From: Oleiharenicola lentus
GTDB lineage: Bacteria; Verrucomicrobiota; Verrucomicrobiia; Opitutales; Opitutaceae
Reading direction: 5' to 3'
DNA: 64,000 bases
Assembly: GCF_004118375.1 (NCBI RefSeq)
Contig: NZ_SDHX01000001.1
Span: 2,731,693-2,795,692, forward strand
Within the stretch, counting starts at the first letter, position 1, and the number at the start of each line of letters is the position of its first letter. Below are positions 42,385 through 50,516 of this stretch, piece after piece. The translations under genes were made by a program, and so were the position numbers. Under the pieces are notes generated by a model. It saw only the letters and a list, made by a program, of their open reading frames with translations, had not been told where the DNA came from and made no database searches.

Positions 42385-43842
42385 ATGCAAATCATGGATG
42401 AGGTCGATCAGGCCCTAGAAAGCATGGCCGCGCACCCGGTGGCGAGCGGCCTTCTCTCGCACCTGCTGACCGTCATCGGCTTCCTGCTCGCGGTCTTTGC
42501 CATCGCCCGGCTCATGAGTCAGCGGAAGCAGCCCGGCAACACGTTCGCCTGGTTGCTGGCCATCGCCTTCATCCCCTACCTCGGCGTGCCGCTCTACCTG
42601 CTGCTCGGCGGACGCAAAATCCGCAAACTCGCCGAACGCAAGGCCCGGCTCTGTCCCACCAGCCAGGGCGCGGTCACCGTGCCCGACAACGCCGGCTTTG
42701 CCGCCCGGGTTTTCACCCGGGACGGCGCCTGCCCGCCAATCGGCGGCAACCGGGTGCGCTTCCTCACCACGGGCGAGGATTCGTTTGCCACGCTGGAGAA
42801 AGGCATCCTCGAGGCGAAGGAGAGCATCCACCTCATGACCTTCATCCTCGGCCACGACGAGGTTGGCCGGAGGATCGTGCAGCTCCTCGCCCGGCGCGCC
42901 CGCGCCGGCGTGAAGGTCCGTCTGCTGCTCGATGCGTTGGGCTGCTTCCGCACCAGCGGCCGCTTCTGCGATCCGATCCGCGAGGCCGGCGGCGAGGTGG
43001 TGAAGTTCATGCCGGTGTTTCCGCTCCAAACCCGCGGCTCGGCCAACCTGAGAAACCACCGGAAAATCGCGATCATCGACCATCAGTTTGCCGCGGTGGG
43101 CGGCCGCAATCTGGCGCTCGAATACATGGGCCCGCAGCCGCTGCGCCGGCGGTGGCGCGACCTCGGGGCCGTCATCCAGGGCCCGGCCGTGCGCCAGATC
43201 GAGGAGATCTTCCTGGCCGACTGGGCCTACGCCAGCGGCGACTCGCTGCTTTCCCTGCAACGGGATCTCCCGCCCGAGTGGCCGCGCCCGGCCGGCAATG
43301 CCAGCCTCCAGGTCGTGGCCAGCGGACCGGACGTAACGGGTGATCCGCTCTACGAGGGCATCCTGTCCCTCGTGCAGCAGGCGCAGCGCAGCGTGTGGAT
43401 CGTCACGCCCTATTTCATCCCCGACGAGGTGCTGCAGCGTTCGCTGATGGTGCAGGCCCGCGCCGGACTCGACGTGCGCATCGTGGTCCCCGCCCGCTCC
43501 AATCACCGCATCACCGACCTCGCCCGTCGCCACCACCTGCGCGAACTCCAGAAGGCCGGCGTCAAAGTCCTGCTTTACCAGTCTGGCATGAACCACGCGA
43601 AACTGCTCTTCGTGGACGGCGAAACCACGCTCTTCGGCTCGGCCAACATGGATCTGCGCAGTCTGTTCGTGAACTTCGAGATCGGCCTGGTGGCTTACTC
43701 CGCGGAAGAGGCCTCCGTCGTGCGCAGCTGGTGCGAGGAAGTCTTCGCCCAGAGCCGCCCGCTGCCGGAAAAACCGCGCGCCCGCCGCTTCTTCCCCGCC
43801 ATCGGGGAGGAAATCGCCCGCCTGCTGGCGCCGCTGCTCTGA
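42385..43842 (+). CDS. cls: Cardiolipin synthase (phospholipase D family)
   Basis: This protein of about 485 residues makes cardiolipin from phosphatidylglycerol at the inner membrane. Two N-terminal membrane segments (LTVIGFLLAVFAIARLM and FAWLLAIAFIPYLGVPLYLLLG) precede two HKD motifs: NHRKIAIIDHQFAAVGG and NHAKLLFVDGETTLFGSANMD. Both His, Lys and Asp residues are intact. ATG 42385 is used; ATG 42394 would remove three residues. Its own promoter must lie after the tRNA terminator, in the 40 or so bases before the start, or transcription reads through. Confidence 0.93.
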   Translation: MQIMDEVDQALESMAAHPVASGLLSHLLTVIGFLLAVFAIARLMSQRKQPGNTFAWLLAIAFIPYLGVPLYLLLGGRKIRKLAERKARLCPTSQGAVTVPDNAGFAARVFTRDGACPPIGGNRVRFLTTGEDSFATLEKGILEAKESIHLMTFILGHDEVGRRIVQLLARRARAGVKVRLLLDALGCFRTSGRFCDPIREAGGEVVKFMPVFPLQTRGSANLRNHRKIAIIDHQFAAVGGRNLALEYMGPQPLRRRWRDLGAVIQGPAVRQIEEIFLADWAYASGDSLLSLQRDLPPEWPRPAGNASLQVVASGPDVTGDPLYEGILSLVQQAQRSVWIVTPYFIPDEVLQRSLMVQARAGLDVRIVVPARSNHRITDLARRHHLRELQKAGVKVLLYQSGMNHAKLLFVDGETTLFGSANMDLRSLFVNFEIGLVAYSAEEASVVRSWCEEVFAQSRPLPEKPRARRFFPAIGEEIARLLAPLL

Positions 43843-44026
43843 GCGGCCGCGGGCTCTTTCCGTGCGTGCCGGACTGCGGTCCGGTCAGATCGGGGAACTC
43901 AGCTCGAAATGCAGCCGCGCTGGAGCGGAGCGACAGCGTGGTTCTACCGCGGCCACGCTTTCGTCCCACGGATGCGGGACGCATATGGGTCTCCGGGTTC
44001 GTTGAACCAGCCGTCGAATTGCGCCC

Positions 44027-44060
44027 ACAAAAAGGCGGGGCTGAACCGGCCCCGCCTCTC
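44027..44060 (-). terminator. Intrinsic terminator of the desaturase gene
   Basis: The stem aggcgggg.../...ccccgcct surrounds ctgaaccgg. Read on the minus strand it is followed by TTTTT (44029-44033). It lies 20 bases beyond the stop of the desaturase gene. Confidence 0.85.
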
Positions 44061-44079
44061 TCGAAAAATGACCTGGGAC

Positions 44080-45228
44080 TCAGGCCGCCGCGGACGCGTG
44101 TCTGAGCAGGCGGGTCGCCTGGCGGACTTCGCGGCGCATTTCCTCCAAAGCATGGCGCGCCTCATCGAACTGGGCCTGGGCGCGGTCGGAGTATTCGGTG
44201 CGGAGGGCACTGGCCTTGCCGGCGTATTCGGCCTTGAGCGCTTCCCAGCGCTGGCCGAGTTCGTGCAGCTTCACGTCGGAAGCCTTCAGCAGGTCGTGCA
44301 GCCGGGCGTTGGCGGTGACCTTCGGACAGGCGATCTGCTCGCCGAGGCGGCGGCGGGTGTCGGTGAGTTGGGCGAGCAGGATCTTGTCCTCGGAAACCCG
44401 GCGCAGCCCGCGCACGAGACGGAGCTTTTCGAGGGTCCAGATGGTCCACTTGGTCGGATCCCACTGCCACCACTTCACGCCGTTGCGGTAGTCGTGCTGA
44501 AACTCGTGGTGGTAGTTGTGATAGCCCTCGCCGAAGGTGAAAATCGCCATGAGCCAGCTGTCGCGCGCGCTGCACTTGTTGGAATACGGCTGGTTGCCGA
44601 TGGTGTGGCAGAGCGAGTTGATGAAAAACGTCATGTGCTGGACCGCGGTCACGCGCGCGACGCCGCCGATGAGAAAGCCGCCCAGCGCCCCGATCCAGCC
44701 GTTGTGCCACCAACCGAGGGCCGCCGGCAGGGCGAAGCCCACCAGCACAGCCACCGGCACGTAGAACCGCTGCTGGAGCATCACCAGCCGGTCCTTGCGG
44801 AGGTCGGCGACGTTGTCCCACGGCGGAGCCGGATCGAGCTTGAAGAGGATCCAGCCGATGTGGGCGTGCCAGAATCCCTTGGAGATGTCGTAGGGATCGT
44901 CGTCGTGATCCACATGCTTGTGGTGCCGCCGGTGGTCGGAGACCCAGGCCAGGGCGCAGTTCTCAAAGGCCGCGGCGCCGAAGACAAGCGTCGCGAGCCG
45001 CACGGGCCAGCTGGCCTGAAACGCGACATGGGCGAACAGCCGGTGGTAGCCGAGCGTGATGCTCAGACCGGTCGCAATAAAAAATCCGAAGAACAGGGCC
45101 ACCTGAAAGGCATCCATGCCGTAGTGCCAAAGGTAGAGCGGCACCACCGTGCAGGTCACCAGCGCCGTGCCGATGAGGAAGGAGCTGTTGACCCAGTTGA
45201 TGCGCTCGGTGGGAAGATTGAGTTTCAC
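44080..45228 (-). CDS. Delta-9 type acyl desaturase with C-terminal coiled coil
   Basis: GTG 45228 is preferred because it gives the family-like start KLNLPTERINWVNSS; a TTG at 45270 is possible. The membrane di-iron desaturase has the three His boxes: HRLFAH (about 62-67), HRRHH (about 99-103) and GEGYHNYHHEF. It inserts a double bond into acyl chains and so controls membrane fluidity. It has four or so membrane segments. After the last box come about 110 extra residues predicted to be a long charged helix (RVSEDKILLAQLTDTRRRL ... SDRAQAQFDEARHALEEM), which is unusual for the family. A terminator lies downstream. The substrate could be acyl-CoA or a phospholipid chain. Confidence 0.88.
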   Translation of the reverse strand: MKLNLPTERINWVNSSFLIGTALVTCTVVPLYLWHYGMDAFQVALFFGFFIATGLSITLGYHRLFAHVAFQASWPVRLATLVFGAAAFENCALAWVSDHRRHHKHVDHDDDPYDISKGFWHAHIGWILFKLDPAPPWDNVADLRKDRLVMLQQRFYVPVAVLVGFALPAALGWWHNGWIGALGGFLIGGVARVTAVQHMTFFINSLCHTIGNQPYSNKCSARDSWLMAIFTFGEGYHNYHHEFQHDYRNGVKWWQWDPTKWTIWTLEKLRLVRGLRRVSEDKILLAQLTDTRRRLGEQIACPKVTANARLHDLLKASDVKLHELGQRWEALKAEYAGKASALRTEYSDRAQAQFDEARHALEEMRREVRQATRLLRHASAAA

Positions 45229-45312
45229 GGGGCGTGAGCGTGGGTGTCTTGTCCTCGGTAGCGAGGGCAATCGCGGAAAAATTAACGTCTCCGCCTTCGC
45301 TCTTTTTGAACG

Positions 45313-46056
45313 TTACCCGGTGTGCCTCCCCACCCGGCCGGCCAGCGGCCAGACGATCCGGCGCCGGCCAACACCCCACAGGGGAACCAGTTCCATCTCC
45401 AGAGCCGTCACCGGGTCTTCGCCGCTCTCCCGCGTGTAGCGGACCACCGACGACCACGTCCGCAGGTAGGCGGCGAGTTCGGCCAGGGTCCACGCGTGCT
45501 CCATCGTGCTGGCGGGGAATGGGATCTCCTCAAAGGGAAAGTCGAAATCCCGGTAGCCGGCCTCCACATGCCGTCGTTCAGGCGGCCAGCACGGCCAGAT
45601 CGCGCCGCGGTAGAAGCGTTGCAACACCTCATCGATCGCCGGGGTGATGAGACACAGTTCGTAGGACCAGATGGCCAGCACGCCGCCAGGGCGCAGCACG
45701 CGTTTGGTCTCGGCATAGAAACTCGCGCGATCAAACCAATGCACCGCCTGCGCCACGGTCACCAAATCAACCGAGGCGGATTCGAGCATCGGAGCCGTCT
45801 CGGCCGAAAGATGGTATTCCACCCGCGGGTGCGCGACGGCCTGCGCGAGTTGGGCCCGGCTCGGCTCGGTCGCCACGACACGCTCAAAATGGGCGGACAG
45901 CGCCACCGCGGCCTGACCATTGCCCGTGCCCGCATCCCAAGCGCACCGGTGCGCCGGAGCCAGCCGGACGAGATGCGCAAACAACTCCGACGGATAAACC
46001 GGCCGCGCCTTGGCGTAACCGCGAGCCTGCGTCGAGAAATGATCCTGAAAGCTCAC
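45313..46056 (-). CDS. Class I SAM-dependent methyltransferase
   Basis: This 247-residue protein opens FQDHFSTQARGYAKARPVYP, a start typical of a UbiE-like methyltransferase family found in many bacteria and yeasts (trans-aconitate methyltransferase-like). The SAM motif I is WDAGTGNGQAAVAL, motif II VVATEPS, post-II LVTVAQAVHWFD and motif III LRPGGVLAIWSYE. The substrate is unknown. It is a single gene with 84 bases to the desaturase start and about 110 to thrC, both on the same strand. Confidence 0.9.
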   Translation of the reverse strand: MSFQDHFSTQARGYAKARPVYPSELFAHLVRLAPAHRCAWDAGTGNGQAAVALSAHFERVVATEPSRAQLAQAVAHPRVEYHLSAETAPMLESASVDLVTVAQAVHWFDRASFYAETKRVLRPGGVLAIWSYELCLITPAIDEVLQRFYRGAIWPCWPPERRHVEAGYRDFDFPFEEIPFPASTMEHAWTLAELAAYLRTWSSVVRYTRESGEDPVTALEMELVPLWGVGRRRIVWPLAGRVGRHTG

Positions 46057-46170
46057 GTTCTTCGGTTTCCCACTTCCCGGGCGAAAGCGCGAGAGCTTCT
46101 CCGGTCGGGTGCCGGGTTTGCAGCCCGGATAATAAAATCCAGTGCGACCCCTTAAGCGCCCGTTATGGCC

Positions 46171-47529
46171 TCACACCGCCCGCTGCGTGATGAACGCCTT
46201 GATCGCCTCGGCGTCGGCGGGCAGGCGGTGCTTCACGATCGGGCGCGACTTCAGCTCATCCAGCGCCGGAGCCGTGGGCTCCTGGCCGATGGCAGCGTGG
46301 ATGGCGGCGGGAAACTTGGCCGGATGCGCGGTGGACAACACCACGCTCACGCGCTGCGGGTTGAGGTCCTTGAAGGCGCAGGCCGTGTGCGGGTCCACGA
46401 TGTAGCGGTAACGCTCATACACGCGCTTGATCAGCGCCGCGATGTCCTCGTCGCTGGCGGCGGAGGAGCTGAACACCGACTTGTTGAGCAGGTCGAAGCG
46501 GTAGGAACCGGTCGCCTTGATCTGCGCGAGCACGGCGTTGACGCGGGTCGGGCTTTCATCGAGCGCGTAGTAGAGGAACCGCTCGAAGTTCGACGCCACC
46601 TGGATGTCCATGGAGGGAGCGAGACTCGGATGCACCTCGCCGCTGCGATACTCGGCCGTGGTGAACAGCCGGTGCAGGATGTCGTTCCGGTTCGTGGCCA
46701 CCTTGAAGCCAAGGATGGGCACGCCCATCTGCTGGAGCAGCCAGCCGGCAAAGACGTTGCCGAAGTTGCCCGTGGGCACGACAAACTCTACCTTCTCGCG
46801 GTCGGCCTCGGGCAGCCGCAGCCACGCGTAGAGGTAATAAACCGACTGTGCCAGCACGCGGGCAATGTTGATCGAGTTCACCGCCGAGAGGTTGTGCTGC
46901 GTGGCGAAGCTCTTGTTGGCGAAGATGTCCTTCAGCACGCGCTGCGCGTCGTCGAAGCTGCCGTCGATGGCGATCGCGTGGACGTTGGCCGCGCCGGTGC
47001 AGGTCATCTGCCGCTCCTGGAGCGGCGACACGCGGCCCTCGGGATAGAGAATGAAGATCGCGGTGAGCGGCTTGCCGAGCAGGCCGTGGATGGCGGCGGC
47101 GCCGGTGTCGCCCGAGGTGGCGCCGAGCACGTTGATGCTGCGATTTTTCTGCGCGCACTGCCAGCCGTAGAGGTTGCCGAGAAACTGCAGGGCAAAGTCC
47201 TTGAACGCGAGCGTCGGTCCGTGGAACAGCTCCAGCACGTAGAGTTTAGGGTCGATCTTGCGCAGCGGCGCGATGTCGGGATGCGTGAACGTGCCGTAGG
47301 AACGGTGCACGATCTGCTCCAGCACGTCCGCCGGGATGTCGGTCGCAAAGATCGACAGGAACTCCGTGCAAAGCTCGGCGTAGCTGAGGTTCTTCCAGGC
47401 CGGCAGCCGCGGGCTGATGTCGGGCAGGCTTTCCGGCAGAAACAACCCGCCATCCGGGGCGAGCCCGATGGCCACCGCTTCGTTGAAGGAAACGGGATCG
47501 GTCAGGCCGCGGGTGGAGACGTATTTCAT
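46171..47529 (-). CDS. thrC: Threonine synthase
   Basis: The 452-residue PLP enzyme converts O-phosphohomoserine to threonine, the last step of the pathway. The start MKYVSTRG and GLAPDGGLFLP are typical of the long (type I) bacterial form. The PLP lysine is Lys110 in TLAFKDFALQF. The phosphate-binding loop ATSGDTGAAA and the SVNSINIARVLAQSVYY-like segment (here AVNSINIARVL) are intact. It lies downstream of lysC on the same strand, after a 111-base gap containing hairpins, so the two may form an amino-acid unit with internal regulation. Confidence 0.96.
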   Translation of the reverse strand: MKYVSTRGLTDPVSFNEAVAIGLAPDGGLFLPESLPDISPRLPAWKNLSYAELCTEFLSIFATDIPADVLEQIVHRSYGTFTHPDIAPLRKIDPKLYVLELFHGPTLAFKDFALQFLGNLYGWQCAQKNRSINVLGATSGDTGAAAIHGLLGKPLTAIFILYPEGRVSPLQERQMTCTGAANVHAIAIDGSFDDAQRVLKDIFANKSFATQHNLSAVNSINIARVLAQSVYYLYAWLRLPEADREKVEFVVPTGNFGNVFAGWLLQQMGVPILGFKVATNRNDILHRLFTTAEYRSGEVHPSLAPSMDIQVASNFERFLYYALDESPTRVNAVLAQIKATGSYRFDLLNKSVFSSSAASDEDIAALIKRVYERYRYIVDPHTACAFKDLNPQRVSVVLSTAHPAKFPAAIHAAIGQEPTAPALDELKSRPIVKHRLPADAEAIKAFITQRAV

Positions 47530-47640
47530 CGTTCGGTGCGAGTCATTCTGAGCGAAGCGAATATTCCAGGGGCATGCACGTCATTTTCGGGATCCTGCGC
47601 CCTCTGCGCGGGCGCAGGAAGACGCGACGACAGCGTCGCG
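47530..47640. repeat. Hairpins and REP half-element between lysC and thrC
   Basis: The region holds gtcattctgagcgaagcga (47542-47560), related to the left arm of the REP-like elements at 36798 and 53537. It also has two GC hairpins: cctgcgccc/gggcgcagg near 47594-47620 and cgcgacg/cgtcgcg near 47623-47640. Read on the minus strand they follow the lysC stop directly. No T-run follows, so termination is doubtful, but they could stabilise or attenuate the transcript. Confidence 0.6.
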
Positions 47641-48855
47641 TCACTTCTCCAGCCCGAACGCCGCGTGGGCGGCGCGCACGGCCTCGTCGGCCTTGGCGCG
47701 GTCCACGGCGACGGTGATCTTGATCTCCGAGGTGCTGATGAGCTGGAGATTGATGCCCTTCTCGCCCAGCGCGGTGAAGAGCGTGGCGGCCACACCGGCG
47801 TGCGTGCGCATGCCGACGCCGACCACGGAGAGCTTGGCGATGTTGTCGAAAGCCTTGATCTCGCCACCGCCGAGCTTCTTGAGCACGGCCGGCAGCACGC
47901 GCACGGCGTTCTGGGCCTCGTCGCGCTGCACGGTGAAGGTGATGTCGGCCACGCCGGTGTGCGCGGCGTTCTGCACGATCATGTCCACGTTGATGGTGGC
48001 CTCGGCGAGCGCCGTGAAGATGGTCGCGGCGGCGGACGGCTTGTCCGGCAGGCCGGTGATGACGACCTTGGCCTGGTCCTTGTCCACGGCGACGCCGCGG
48101 ACGACTACTTTTTCCATGGAGGCGACTTCTTCTTTCACGATGGTTCCCGGGTTGTGGTTGAAACTGGAGCGGACCTCGAACACGACGCCGTATTTCTTGG
48201 CGAACTCGACGGAGCGCGACTGCATGACCTTGGAGCCGAGGCTGGCGAGTTCGAGCATCTCGTCGTAGCTGATCTCCTGGATTTTCTTCGCCTCCTTCAC
48301 GATGCGCGGGTCGGTCGTATAGACGCCGTCCACATCGGTGTAGATCTCGCACTTGTCGGCCTTGCAGGCGGCGGCGAGCGCGATGGCGGTGAGGTCGGAG
48401 CCGCCGCGGCCGAGCGTGGTGATCTGCCCGTGCTCGTTGATGCCCTGGAAGCCGGCGACGATGCACACCTTGCCGGCCTTGAGGTCCGCCATGATGCCCT
48501 TCGGGGCGATCTGCTTGATTTTGGCCTTGGTGAAAACCTGGTCGGTGACGATGCCCGCCTGCGCGCCGGTGTAGGAAACGGCCGGGATGCCGATGGCGTG
48601 CAGCGCCATGGCGGTCAGGGCGATGGTCTCCTGCTCGCCGATGGCCAACAGCATGTCCATCTCGCGCGTGTCGGGCCGGTCGGTGATGGCTTTGGCCTTG
48701 GCGATCAGCTCGTTCGTGACGCCGGAACGGGCCGAGACGACGACCACGAGGCTGTGTCCCTCGTCACGGGACTTCTTGATGCGCTGGGCGACGTTCTTGA
48801 TCCGGTCGATGTCGCCGACCGAGGTGCCGCCGTATTTCTGGACGATGAGAGCCAT
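47641..48855 (-). CDS. lysC: Aspartate kinase, monofunctional with ACT domains
   Basis: ATG 48855 gives the family start MALIVQKYGGTSV. The 404-residue enzyme phosphorylates aspartate, the first step to lysine, threonine, methionine and diaminopimelate. The kinase part has KYGGTSV, TLGRGGSDLTA and TDVDGVYTTDPR. The C-terminal third has two ACT domains (VVITGLPDKPSAAATIF and LSVVGVGMRTHAGVAATLF), which bind lysine and/or threonine for feedback control. No homoserine dehydrogenase is fused or adjacent. The leader region upstream (48856-49010) shows a small hairpin but not a recognisable lysine riboswitch. Confidence 0.96.
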   Translation of the reverse strand: MALIVQKYGGTSVGDIDRIKNVAQRIKKSRDEGHSLVVVVSARSGVTNELIAKAKAITDRPDTREMDMLLAIGEQETIALTAMALHAIGIPAVSYTGAQAGIVTDQVFTKAKIKQIAPKGIMADLKAGKVCIVAGFQGINEHGQITTLGRGGSDLTAIALAAACKADKCEIYTDVDGVYTTDPRIVKEAKKIQEISYDEMLELASLGSKVMQSRSVEFAKKYGVVFEVRSSFNHNPGTIVKEEVASMEKVVVRGVAVDKDQAKVVITGLPDKPSAAATIFTALAEATINVDMIVQNAAHTGVADITFTVQRDEAQNAVRVLPAVLKKLGGGEIKAFDNIAKLSVVGVGMRTHAGVAATLFTALGEKGINLQLISTSEIKITVAVDRAKADEAVRAAHAAFGLEK

Positions 48856-49010
48856 TGTCGTAAACCCAACTAAATGGCGCGCCCCCCCGCGCCTTGGCAA
48901 GGCGGGATTGGCACCCTCACGTCATATCACAAGCGCCGAACTGTCTGTGTGTTTACGGTTTGCGCCGGAAAGCAGTGGCACTCGTTCACTTCTGAACGAT
49001 GCGTGCCTCG

Positions 49011-49790
49011 TCAGGGAGTTCCACCTGAGACAAGCATCTGCTTAATGATAAAGGCCGAGGGATTCGTTCCGTATAACACACCGTTCGGGTAGAAGATCCA
49101 TTTCCCGTTCAGGTTACGTGCAAACAGGTAGGATTTCGGCTCAAGCCTGAAGTCCCCGCTATCCAACCTGACCAACCACGCCTGGTCAGTCTTAAGCTTG
49201 CTCGTATCGGGCATCACCATTGCGAAATATGCTCCGAATACTACCCGCATCGCATCAGGCTCAATGCTGCTTCGATGCAGCCACTGTCTCTCCCGGTAAA
49301 CGCCCGGAGGGAAAACCGTCGATGTGATTTGAGGATCACCTTCAAATATTTGGGCAAACGCGGCGCGATCTCCAATGGTCAATGCTCGGTTTATCTTGCT
49401 GGAGATCGCCAATAGAAACGGGCCTGCATCGTTGTTTCTGCCTAACGGACTAAAGTCTCGCTCAGAGAAAACGCTGCGTCCGTAAATTGAGAACTGTCCA
49501 CTTGGGGAGATTGCCACGGCATCCCCGCTGATAGCATTCAGCAATGAGATCGAGTAGTCTCCGGGTCCGCTCTGGTGCAGAGCATTTATACCGCTCTTCA
49601 ACGGAAAGTCGGATACTGTGCTCCGAAAATTGCCATTCGCAAAGAAGGCGGGTTCGCCGTTGATCCACACCTCTGTCGTTCCAGCCCCTTTCCCTTCTGC
49701 GATCAAAACGGCTGGCTGTTCACCTTTCGGTCGAACCTCAGCCGCCGCAACACACAGCAGGCAGCAAAAAAGAGCCAGTTTCCCGTTCAT
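49011..49790 (-). CDS. Exported protein of unknown function
   Basis: This 259-residue protein has a Cys-rich leader (LALFCCLLCVAAAEV). The mature part begins with a short beta domain (AVLIAEGKGAGTTEVWINGEP, cited by its ends AVLIAEG and VWINGEP, then FFANGNF). It ends KSYLFARNLNGKWIFYPNGVLYG. No family is recognised. The codon use is less GC-rich than in the flanking genes. It sits between plsY and lysC on the same strand but 30 bases after plsY and 155 before lysC, and is not obviously part of either pathway. It may be a lineage-specific insertion. Expression level and function are unknown. Confidence 0.7.
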   Translation of the reverse strand: MNGKLALFCCLLCVAAAEVRPKGEQPAVLIAEGKGAGTTEVWINGEPAFFANGNFRSTVSDFPLKSGINALHQSGPGDYSISLLNAISGDAVAISPSGQFSIYGRSVFSERDFSPLGRNNDAGPFLLAISSKINRALTIGDRAAFAQIFEGDPQITSTVFPPGVYRERQWLHRSSIEPDAMRVVFGAYFAMVMPDTSKLKTDQAWLVRLDSGDFRLEPKSYLFARNLNGKWIFYPNGVLYGTNPSAFIIKQMLVSGGTP

Positions 49791-49820
49791 AGTAGTTGAT
49801 ATGCGAGAGTCGAAAATGAC

Positions 49821-50516
49821 TCACTGCGTCGGAGCCGTCTTCTTCGCAAACTTGCTCTCTGTGCCGGCCATCAGGCGCTTGATGTTCTCCCGGTGGCGAA
49901 TGATGACGAAAAGGCCCAGCGCGGTGACGACGACGTTGAGGTAAACCGGGTTGCCGCGCAACCAACTGGCCACAGGCACGGCGACGGCGGCGAGAATCGA
50001 GCCGAGGGAGACGTAGCGCGTGGCGTAGAACGTGACCACCCACACGGCGGCGCCGATCAGGCAGGAAACGGGGACGAGCACCAGGACGCCGCCGGCGGCG
50101 GTGGCGACGCCCTTGCCGCCCTTGAACTTGGTGAAAATCGAGAACGAGTGCCCGAGCACCGCGGCCACGGCACCGGTCAAACCGATGAGGCGCCAGTCGG
50201 CACCCGCGAGGTGTCCGGCGGTGTCGATTCCCCACCTGTCGATGGTGTAGTTCACCGTGCCGCCGGTCCGCTCCAGCAGCGCCCAGGCGGCCGCCAGCGC
50301 GCCTTTCAGCACATCGAGCGCGAACACCAGGTTGCCCGCGCGCTTGCCCTTGGCGCCGAACTTCTCGCCGAGCACGCGCTTGACGTTCGTGGCGCCGGGG
50401 TTGCCGCTGCCTTCCTTGAAGATATCGACGCCGTGCGCCCGGGCCACGATCGCCCCGAAAGGCAAGGCCCCGAGAAAGTATCCGATGATGGCGGCGACGA
50501 GGAGTCCGAGGAGCAT
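49821..50516 (-). CDS. plsY: Glycerol-3-phosphate acyltransferase PlsY
   Basis: This 231-residue inner-membrane protein transfers an acyl group from acyl-phosphate to glycerol-3-phosphate, the first step of phospholipid synthesis. Landmarks are the first membrane segment ending YFLGALPFGAIVAR, the substrate loop EGSGNPGATNVKRVLG and the second conserved loop FTKFKGGKGVATAAGG. Five or so membrane helices are seen. The start codon overlaps the serA stop by one base (TGATG), so the two genes are translationally coupled. It is slightly longer than usual because of an insertion (ERTGGTVNYTIDRWG) between helices. Confidence 0.95.
   Translation of the reverse strand: MLLGLLVAAIIGYFLGALPFGAIVARAHGVDIFKEGSGNPGATNVKRVLGEKFGAKGKRAGNLVFALDVLKGALAAAWALLERTGGTVNYTIDRWGIDTAGHLAGADWRLIGLTGAVAAVLGHSFSIFTKFKGGKGVATAAGGVLVLVPVSCLIGAAVWVVTFYATRYVSLGSILAAVAVPVASWLRGNPVYLNVVVTALGLFVIIRHRENIKRLMAGTESKFAKKTAPTQ

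Noticed and set aside
46165-48873. A 902-codon open frame on the plus strand
   Set aside because: It is antisense to thrC and lysC, which have full catalytic motifs; the GC-rich third codon position keeps the opposite strand open.
48856-49010. Lysine riboswitch upstream of lysC
   Set aside because: The region is short and only a small cgcctt/aaggcg hairpin is seen; the conserved lysine-riboswitch core was not found.
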